This document shows, piece after piece, positions 58,821 through 64,000 of a DNA stretch of 64,000 nt; position 1 is the stretch's first letter; every line of letters starts with the position of its first letter. Position numbers and translations under genes: made by a program. Below the pieces are notes generated by a model that saw only the letters and a list, made by a program, of their open reading frames with translations, ran no database searches and was not told where the DNA came from. Source of the stretch: Rhodobacteraceae bacterium UBA1943 (GTDB lineage: Bacteria; Pseudomonadota; Alphaproteobacteria; Rhodobacterales; Rhodobacteraceae); assembly GCA_002336845.1 (NCBI GenBank), contig DDEX01000011.1, forward strand, positions 1 to 64,000, written 5' to 3'.

Positions 58821-60117
58821 CGCGGGCCAGCACGGCCGGGAATATGGAGCGCATCGTCAGGCAGCGCGTGGCATTCAGCACCAGCAGGGCAGCCCACAGC
58901 CCATGATCGCCCATCGCCCACATCAGCCCCACGACCGCAACCGCATAAACCGCCACCGAAAGCGCCATGGTGCGCAACATTTCGCGCGTCATCAGCGCGC
59001 CGATGAAAATGCCGTCGTAAATCCAGCTTGCGAAACTGATCACAGGGGCCACGATCAACCATGGCAAGAGCTCGCGTGCCCGTTCCCGCACATCGGGCGC
59101 GGTGGTCATCAGATCGATCAGCCAGGGCCCAAAGGCCAGAAACACCAGCGAAAGCAGCCCCGCCCCGATCAGCCCCCACTGCATCGTCAGCCGGGATGCC
59201 TGCCGGAACTGAGTCAAAGACCGCGCGCCCAGCGCTTGGCCCGCCAGCGTTTCAGCGGCAATGGCAAAGCCGTCCAGCGCATAGGCCGTAATCTCCAGAA
59301 ACTGCAACAACACCTGATTGGCCGCCAGCGTCACATCGCCATAGCGCGCGCCCAGAAACAGGAATGCGGTGAAGGACAGTTGCAACAGGATAGATCGCAG
59401 CATGATGTCACGGCTGGCATGGAACATGCGGGCCAGCGCCACACGGTCCCACAGCCGTGCCAAAGCCGGGGCAAGGCTGGCGCCAAATGCGTCCCGCGCC
59501 AGCCAAAGCGCAAAGATTACCCCCACGACTTCGGCGATCAGCGTGGCAAGGGCGACACCCGGCACGCCCCAGTGCAGGCCCAGCACAAACCAGACCGACA
59601 GCATCACGTTCAACCCGTTCTGCACCAGTTGCAGCCACAGGACACCCCGCGTCCGCTCCATCCCCACCAGCCAGCCGGTCAGCGCGTAAATCGCCACCGT
59701 GGCAGGCGCTCCCCAGATGCGGATGCCAAGGTATTGCCGCGCCAGTCGTTCGACCTCCTCACTTGCGGGTGCGACCGCGAAGGCGGCGCCGAACAGCAGG
59801 GATTGCAGCGCGATCAACCCTAGTCCCGCCACGCCGGCGACCATCAGGGCACGCAACAGAATGGCCGTCCGCTCTACCCCGTCGCCCGCCCCGTGGGCCT
59901 GCGCGGCAAGGCCCGAAGTGGACATGCGCAGGAAACCGAAGACCCAATAGAATGTGGCCAGCACCATCGCCCCCAGCCCCACCGCGCCAATCGGCGCGGC
60001 AAGGCCCATCTGGCCGATCACGGCGGTATCCACCGCCCCCAGCAAGGGCACCGTGGCATTCGACAGCACCACCGGCAGGGCGATCTTCACCACGCGGGCA
60101 TGGGTAATTCTACTCAT
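58801..60117 (-). CDS. MATE-family efflux transporter
   Basis: A 438-residue protein with 12 helices. Motifs are LPVVLSNATVPLLGAVDTAVIGQMG at the start, LGAMVLATFYWVFGFLRMSTSGLAAQA, and AYALDGFAIAAETLAGQALGA in the second half; all are characteristic of DinF-type MATE exporters. It expels toxic or metabolic compounds using Na+ or H+. The last gene of an operon with two PaaI-type thioesterases (4-base overlaps), so it might export an acid released from CoA. Confidence 0.9.
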   Translation of the reverse strand: MSRITHARVVKIALPVVLSNATVPLLGAVDTAVIGQMGLAAPIGAVGLGAMVLATFYWVFGFLRMSTSGLAAQAHGAGDGVERTAILLRALMVAGVAGLGLIALQSLLFGAAFAVAPASEEVERLARQYLGIRIWGAPATVAIYALTGWLVGMERTRGVLWLQLVQNGLNVMLSVWFVLGLHWGVPGVALATLIAEVVGVIFALWLARDAFGASLAPALARLWDRVALARMFHASRDIMLRSILLQLSFTAFLFLGARYGDVTLAANQVLLQFLEITAYALDGFAIAAETLAGQALGARSLTQFRQASRLTMQWGLIGAGLLSLVFLAFGPWLIDLMTTAPDVRERARELLPWLIVAPVISFASWIYDGIFIGALMTREMLRTMALSVAVYAVAVVGLMWAMGDHGLWAALLVLNATRCLTMRSIFPAVLARVSAAAA

Positions 60118-60641
60118 TCCGCAGGCTGCCCCGGTGCGGGCGGCATCAAGAGATGCACCGACCCCAAGGCGAAAGGCCGCTCGCGGTTGTCTTGCCAGGC
60201 CTCGACGGTCACGCTGGCATAGCGGCGGCCCGACCGAAGAATGCGCGCCCGCGCATAGGCATCACGCGGCAGGCCCGACCGCAGGTAATCGACCGTAAAG
60301 TCGATGGTCCGCGGCAGGGGCGGCAGTGCCTTGCCCGCCACCTCCGAAGGGTCGATCCGCCCGGTTTCAAATTCTTCCCACAGCGTCGCCCAGGCCAGGC
60401 TGACAATCGCCGTCACCTCAAGAAACGCCGCCGTCACACCGCCATGCAGCGCCGGGATCGCGGGGTTGCCGATCAGCTTGTCGTCATAGGGCAGCACCGC
60501 CGTCAGCTCATCGCCGCGCCTCTCGAAGGCAATGCCCAGGAACTGCACATAGGGAATGCCGCCCACCAGCCAGGCCAGCGCCCCGTCACGCCGCGATTTC
60601 ACCACCTGCACCGGCTCTGGCCGCTTGCGCATCCCGCTCAT
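60114..60641 (-). CDS. PaaI-family hotdog-fold thioesterase
   Basis: A 175-residue hotdog-fold protein. PAIPALHGGVTAAFLEVTAIVSL near residue 64 contains the HGGxxxAxxE catalytic motif, with RTIDFTVDYLRSG as the second strand. It probably hydrolyses acyl- or aryl-CoA. Both ends overlap neighbouring genes by 4 bases (the second thioesterase upstream and the MATE exporter downstream). Confidence 0.85.
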   Translation of the reverse strand: MSGMRKRPEPVQVVKSRRDGALAWLVGGIPYVQFLGIAFERRGDELTAVLPYDDKLIGNPAIPALHGGVTAAFLEVTAIVSLAWATLWEEFETGRIDPSEVAGKALPPLPRTIDFTVDYLRSGLPRDAYARARILRSGRRYASVTVEAWQDNRERPFALGSVHLLMPPAPGQPAE

Positions 60642-61066
60642 TCCGCCTTCCCCCGCTCCAGCGTGAAGGTGCCGTTGCCCATGGCAACGGGGCGCGATTC
60701 ATCCTCGTCAGTCGCCACCACGCGGATGAAAGCCACGCTGCGGGTGACATGGTGGCATTCCGCCCGCGCCGTGATGGCCTGCCCCGGTGTCGCCGGGCGC
60801 ATATAATCGATCCGCAAATCCAGCGTCGCCGTCGAAAGCGGGGCCGAAGGATGGCTCATCGCCGCCGCCCCCGCCGCCGTATCCATCAGGGCCGAGATTG
60901 CCCCACCATGCAGCACCCCCGTCGCCGGGTCGCCCACCAGCCGGGTGTCATAAGGCATCCGAATGTCTGCCAATCCGTCGCCCAGCGCGATCAGGTCCAT
61001 GCCCAGCTCGCGGGCATGTGGAATGGCTTCGATAAAGCGGCGCGCCACTGTCAGGTTCTCGGTCAT
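60638..61066 (-). CDS. PaaI-family hotdog-fold thioesterase
   Basis: A 142-residue hotdog thioesterase. GVLHGGAISALMDTAAGAAAM near residue 52 is the catalytic segment, with Asp instead of Glu as the acid residue, and TLDLRIDYMRPATPG follows. First gene of the thioesterase-thioesterase-MATE operon. Divergent from the MerR gene at 61177. Confidence 0.87.
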   Translation of the reverse strand: MTENLTVARRFIEAIPHARELGMDLIALGDGLADIRMPYDTRLVGDPATGVLHGGAISALMDTAAGAAAMSHPSAPLSTATLDLRIDYMRPATPGQAITARAECHHVTRSVAFIRVVATDEDESRPVAMGNGTFTLERGKAE

Positions 61067-61097
61067 CGCGTGTTCCCCTCGCGCCCCATAATCCGCT

Positions 61098-61117
61098 GCT
61101 TGCGGGCAGGCGCAAGC
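61098..61117. promoter_or_regulatory. Perfect inverted repeat in the thioesterase/MerR divergent region
   Basis: Seven-base arms GCTTGCG and CGCAAGC (61098-61104, 61111-61117) flank GGCAGG. It lies midway in the 110-base region between divergent starts 61066 and 61177. It could be the operator of the MerR protein or a transcript hairpin. Confidence 0.35.
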
Positions 61118-61176
61118 CCCGGCGGTTGTTGCATCGAATGCCGTCGCGTCCTAGGCTTGCTGACAAGAGGAGAACC

Positions 61177-61557
61177 ATGACCGACACCCCCCGCCTCAGC
61201 TTCAAGGAAATGTGCGCCCGGTTCGATGTGACGCCCCGAACCTTGCGATATTACGAATACATTGAGCTGCTCGCGCCGCAGAAAGAGGGCCGCTCGCGGT
61301 TTTACGGCGCGCGCGAGGTGGCGCGCATGACGCTGATCCTGCGCGGGCGCCGGTTTGGCTTTTCGCTGGAAGAGATTCGGCAATGGCTGCTCATCTACGG
61401 CAAGAAAGGCGAAAAGCAGCAGTTGGAGGCCTGGTTGCAAATGGCTGACCGCCAACTGGCCGAGCTGGACCGCCAGCGCACCGAGCTGGATGGCACAATC
61501 GAGGATCTGCGCAGCCTTCGCACCACAGCGGCGGCAGAGCTTGCCAAACACGGTTGA
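61177..61557 (+). CDS. MerR-family transcriptional regulator
   Basis: A 126-residue regulator. The MerR winged helix is FKEMCARFDVTPRTLRYYEYIELL near residue 8, then RSRFYGAREVARMTLILRGRRFGFSLEEIRQWL; a coiled coil (about residues 82-118) mediates dimerisation. There are no metal-binding cysteines in the C-terminus, so the signal is organic. It starts after AGAGGAGA. Tandem with another MerR paralogue (61663), and next to acyl-CoA and thioesterase genes. Confidence 0.85.
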   Translation: MTDTPRLSFKEMCARFDVTPRTLRYYEYIELLAPQKEGRSRFYGAREVARMTLILRGRRFGFSLEEIRQWLLIYGKKGEKQQLEAWLQMADRQLAELDRQRTELDGTIEDLRSLRTTAAAELAKHG

Positions 61558-61597
61558 GCCGACATCACGTCAGATCCGGTTCTGACGCGACGTCATA

Positions 61598-61613
61598 TTT
61601 ACGTTAACGTCAA
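61598..61613. promoter_or_regulatory. LiuR-like operator TTTACGTTAACGTCAA
   Basis: The palindrome has a perfect 10-base core ACGTTAACGT (61601-61610) with TT/AA flanks. MerR-type LiuR regulators of branched-chain acyl-CoA catabolism bind closely similar sequences with ACGT half-sites. A second, less regular cluster of ACGTC/TGACG half-sites lies at 61566-61595. Position before the second MerR gene and the acyl-CoA dehydrogenase supports an operator function. Confidence 0.55.
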
Positions 61614-61662
61614 CTTTGATCTTATCATGGTATCGATGCGCACGAGGCCTTTTGCCTGCGCC

Positions 61663-62073
61663 ATGGAAACCATGACCCGGACCACGACAGACACCCTTAC
61701 CATCCGCCAGATGTGCGACGCGTTCGGCGTGACGCCGCGCACCTTGCGGTTCTACGAGTCGAAAGAGTTGCTGTTCCCCCTGCGCCAGGGCACGAGGCGG
61801 CTGTTTTCGCACAAGGACCGCGCGCGGCTGACGCTGATCCTGCGCGGCAAGCGCTTTGGCTTTTCGCTTGAGGATATCAGGCAGCTTCTGGGCATGTATG
61901 ACCCCGCCGGCTCGAACGCGGCGCAGTTGGAAAAAACCCATGAAATCGCGCTGGAGCGCCTTGCGCAGATGGAGGCGCAGCGCGCCGATCTGGATATCGC
62001 GATTGCCGAACTCAAAGGGCAACTGATCGAAGTCCAGGGCCGAATCGCCCGGTTTCGCGCCGCTGCCGAATAA
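61663..62073 (+). CDS. MerR-family transcriptional regulator, LiuR-like
   Basis: A MerR protein of about 136 residues, with TIRQMCDAFGVTPRTLRFYESKELL and RRLFSHKDRARLTLILRGKRFGFSLEDIRQLLGMYD; a coiled coil follows. Closely related to the regulator 100 bases upstream. The start is uncertain: ATG 61627, 61663 and 61672 are all in frame and none has a good Shine-Dalgarno. The neighbouring operator and the acyl-CoA dehydrogenase 48 bases downstream suggest control of acyl-CoA catabolism. Confidence 0.82.
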   Translation: METMTRTTTDTLTIRQMCDAFGVTPRTLRFYESKELLFPLRQGTRRLFSHKDRARLTLILRGKRFGFSLEDIRQLLGMYDPAGSNAAQLEKTHEIALERLAQMEAQRADLDIAIAELKGQLIEVQGRIARFRAAAE

Positions 62074-62120
62074 CTAACCCGATACCCACCTACTGAACGA
62101 CCCGACGGGAGGAGCCGCCG

Positions 62121-63893
62121 ATGACAACCTACACCGCCCCCTTGAAAGACATGCAGTTCCTGCTGCACGACGTCCTTGAAGTCACGTCATCCGATGTTCC
62201 GGGCTATTCCGATCTTGATGCGGGCTTCACTTCGGCCGTTCTGGACGAAGCGGCCAAGCTGGCGCAGGATGTATTGGCCCCCCTGAACGCCGTCGGCGAC
62301 CAAGAGGGCTGCAAGCTGGAAAACGGCATCGTGCGTACCCCCACCGGCTTCAAGGCTGCCTTTGACCAGATGCGGGAAGGCGGCTGGACGGCGCTGGATT
62401 GTGACCCGGAATACGGCGGTCAGGGTCTGCCCTACCTCATGAGTTCGGCCGTGGGTGAAGTATTCGTGTCGGCCAACATGGCCTTCAACATGTATCAGGG
62501 CCTGACCCACGGCGCCTATTCGGCGATCCATGCCCACGGCACGGCGGAGCAGAAGGCCAAGTATCTGCCCAAAATGGTGACCTGCGAGTGGACCGGCACC
62601 ATGAACCTGACTGAACCGCATTGCGGCACCGATCTGGGCATGATGCGCACCAAGGCCGAACCGCAGGCCGATGGCAGCTATCTGATCACGGGGCAGAAAA
62701 TCTTCATCTCGGCCGGTGACCATGACATGGCCGATAACATCATCCACCTCGTGTTGGCCAAGGCACCGGGCGGGGGTGAGGGCACCAAGGGCATTTCGTT
62801 GTTCATCGTGCCGAAATTCCTGGTGAATGACGATGGCACCCCCGGCGCGCGCAACGCGGTTTCCGTCGGCAAGGTCGAGGAAAAGATGGGCATTCACGGC
62901 AATGCCACCTGCGTCCTCAACTATGACGGCGCGAAAGGCTGGCTCTTGGGCGACCTGCACAAGGGGATGCGCGCCATGTTCACCATGATGAACGAGGCGC
63001 GTCTGGGCGTGGGCCTCCAAGGCTATGCGGTGGCCGAAGCCGCCTATCAGAACAGCCTCGCCTATGCCAAGGACCGCTTGCAAGGTCGCGCCGTGACCGG
63101 GGCAGAAAACCCCAAAGGCCCGGCCGACCCGTTGATCGTCCATCCCGACATCCGCCGCAACCTGATGGACCAGAAGTCTTTCGTCGAGGGCGCCCGCGCC
63201 CTGACCTTCTGGGGCGCCAGCCTGATCGACCGCGCCCACCATGGCGATGCCGCCGCCGACGGGCTGATCGGCCTGTTGACGCCCGTGATCAAGGGGTTCC
63301 AGACCGACAAGGGCTTTGACATGGCGGTGCAGGCCCAGCAGATCTGGGGCGGCCACGGCTATATCGAGGAACAGGGCATGTCGCAATTCGTGCGCGACGC
63401 CCGAATCGCCCAGATCTACGAGGGCGCGAACGGGGTGCAGGCGCTTGATCTTGTCGGCCGCAAGCTGGCGGCGGACGGCGGCAAGCATGTCATGGCCTTC
63501 TTCGAACTGATCAAGGCCGAGTGCAAGGCCCACGACGGTGACGACCGGATGAAGGCCTTCACCGAACCGCTGAAAACCGCCTCGAAGCAGCTTCAGGCTG
63601 CGGGGATGTTCTTCATGCAAAACGGCATGAAGAACCCCAACGCGGCGCTGTCCGGCAGCTATGACTTCATGCACCTCATGGGCCATGTCTGCCTTGGCCT
63701 GATGTGGACCCGCATGGCCAAGGCGGCCTATCTGGCGCTGGATGCCGGCGGCGGCGATATGGGCTTTCTGGAAACCAAGATCGCCACGGGCCGCTACTAT
63801 ATGGCGCGCCAGCTTCCCGCCTGCGCAATGCACCTAGCTCGCATCGAAAGCGGGGCCGATCCCGTCATGGCGCTGGCGGCCGAGGCGTTCTAA
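62121..63893 (+). CDS. Acyl-CoA dehydrogenase, large form with C-terminal domain (FadE/DmdC type)
   Basis: A 590-residue flavoenzyme. MNLTEPHCGTDLGMMRTKAEP is the FAD-binding strand, KIFISAGDHDMADNIIHLVLAKAPG follows, the helical domain has QIWGGHGYIEEQGMSQFVRDARIAQIYEGANGVQ (the Glu of this last stretch is the usual base), and the last 120 residues are the additional AcdB-like domain. Length and type match DmdC (methylmercaptopropionyl-CoA dehydrogenase) and similar medium/long-chain enzymes. Substrate not decidable. GGGAGGAG precedes the ATG. Confidence 0.88.
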   Translation: MTTYTAPLKDMQFLLHDVLEVTSSDVPGYSDLDAGFTSAVLDEAAKLAQDVLAPLNAVGDQEGCKLENGIVRTPTGFKAAFDQMREGGWTALDCDPEYGGQGLPYLMSSAVGEVFVSANMAFNMYQGLTHGAYSAIHAHGTAEQKAKYLPKMVTCEWTGTMNLTEPHCGTDLGMMRTKAEPQADGSYLITGQKIFISAGDHDMADNIIHLVLAKAPGGGEGTKGISLFIVPKFLVNDDGTPGARNAVSVGKVEEKMGIHGNATCVLNYDGAKGWLLGDLHKGMRAMFTMMNEARLGVGLQGYAVAEAAYQNSLAYAKDRLQGRAVTGAENPKGPADPLIVHPDIRRNLMDQKSFVEGARALTFWGASLIDRAHHGDAAADGLIGLLTPVIKGFQTDKGFDMAVQAQQIWGGHGYIEEQGMSQFVRDARIAQIYEGANGVQALDLVGRKLAADGGKHVMAFFELIKAECKAHDGDDRMKAFTEPLKTASKQLQAAGMFFMQNGMKNPNAALSGSYDFMHLMGHVCLGLMWTRMAKAAYLALDAGGGDMGFLETKIATGRYYMARQLPACAMHLARIESGADPVMALAAEAF

Positions 63894-63899
63894 GCTGCC

Positions 63900-63928
63900 G
63901 CCGAATTCCTTGCAGAAAGGAATTCGGC
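63900..63928 (+). terminator. Perfect hairpin after the acyl-CoA dehydrogenase gene
   Basis: A perfect 12-base stem (63900-63911 with 63917-63928) and a GCAGA loop lie 6 bases after the stop. There is no T tract and the next gene starts 23 bases later with a strong ribosome site, so partial termination or mRNA protection is likelier than a full stop. Confidence 0.55.
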
Positions 63929-63951
63929 CAAAGCCTGACCGGAGGTTCCCG

Positions 63952-64000
63952 ATGCCAAAGCGTTTCCGCCTGACCCGCCGCTTCCCCGTCGCCATGACCG
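63952..64000 (+). CDS. Start of an unidentified gene, cut by the window end
   Basis: ATG 63952 follows GGAGG by 8 bases. The 16 visible codons read MPKRFRLTRRFPVAMT, strongly basic. The gene continues beyond base 64000. It may be co-transcribed with the acyl-CoA dehydrogenase gene. No family can be given from this fragment. Confidence 0.6.
   Translation, partial: MPKRFRLTRRFPVAMT

Noticed and set aside
1..64000. CRISPR arrays, tRNA/rRNA genes or prophage
   Set aside because: I saw no regularly spaced repeats, no tRNA-like cloverleaf and no phage structural genes when reading both strands.

Overview
The window is GC-rich alphaproteobacterial DNA with dense short-spaced operons, but it reads as two different genomes joined. 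Bases 1 to about 31,700 carry gene families and arrangements typical of Rhizobiaceae (Shinella/Ensifer/Rhizobium type). From about 31,850 to the end, gene order and families are typical of Rhodobacteraceae (Rhodobacter/Gemmobacter type). The change falls inside one conserved gene, the ABC ATPase at 31602-32687. The simplest reading is an assembly chimera through a conserved ATPase sequence; a real recombination is possible. I found no tRNA, rRNA, CRISPR array, transposase or integrase.

Left half. A partial secreted-protein gene opens the window on the minus strand. Next come an imine-reductase-like oxidoreductase with a GFA-family protein, divergent from an HxlR regulator, and a second GFA gene broken by a frameshift. 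A phosphonate block follows: importer phnC-phnD-phnE1-phnE2, then a DUF1045 protein, phnM and phnN; the C-P lyase core (phnGHIJ) is not here. Then photolyase and a YbaN-type membrane protein (minus), a three-gene cluster of N-formylglutamate amidohydrolase-like protein, QEGLA/DUF1704 metallopeptidase-like protein and glutathione-synthase-like ATP-grasp ligase, a DUF2934 protein, and a complete Mrp Na+/H+ antiporter operon (mrpA/B fusion, C, D, E, F, G). A GumK-like glycosyltransferase, a Wzx-like flippase and a TupA-like ATP-grasp protein suggest surface polysaccharide work. Last is a GntR regulator, a PLP-dependent C-S lyase-type enzyme and a CUT1-type importer.

Right half. A SorC/DeoR-type regulator with a perfect palindrome upstream, deoC and a two-domain ALDH16-type aldehyde dehydrogenase form a deoxyribose catabolic operon. 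Then rsmI-yraN-gshB (minus), divergent from an LpoA-like lipoprotein gene, glnD and murJ; a rhomboid homologue lacking its catalytic residues; trpS and an unknown membrane protein; a universal stress protein and an Asp/Glu racemase homologue; nfu, tsaB and rimI. A BMP-type nucleoside importer with a purine nucleoside phosphorylase follows, and probably supplies the same deoxynucleoside salvage route as deoC. The end holds a TauE/SafE transporter with a TIGR02186 partner, an operon of two PaaI thioesterases and a MATE exporter, two MerR regulators, a large acyl-CoA dehydrogenase, and the first codons of a further gene.

Assignments rest on reading motifs, lengths and gene order by eye; no database search was run. 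Start codons were chosen by Shine-Dalgarno sequences and overlap with the upstream stop.
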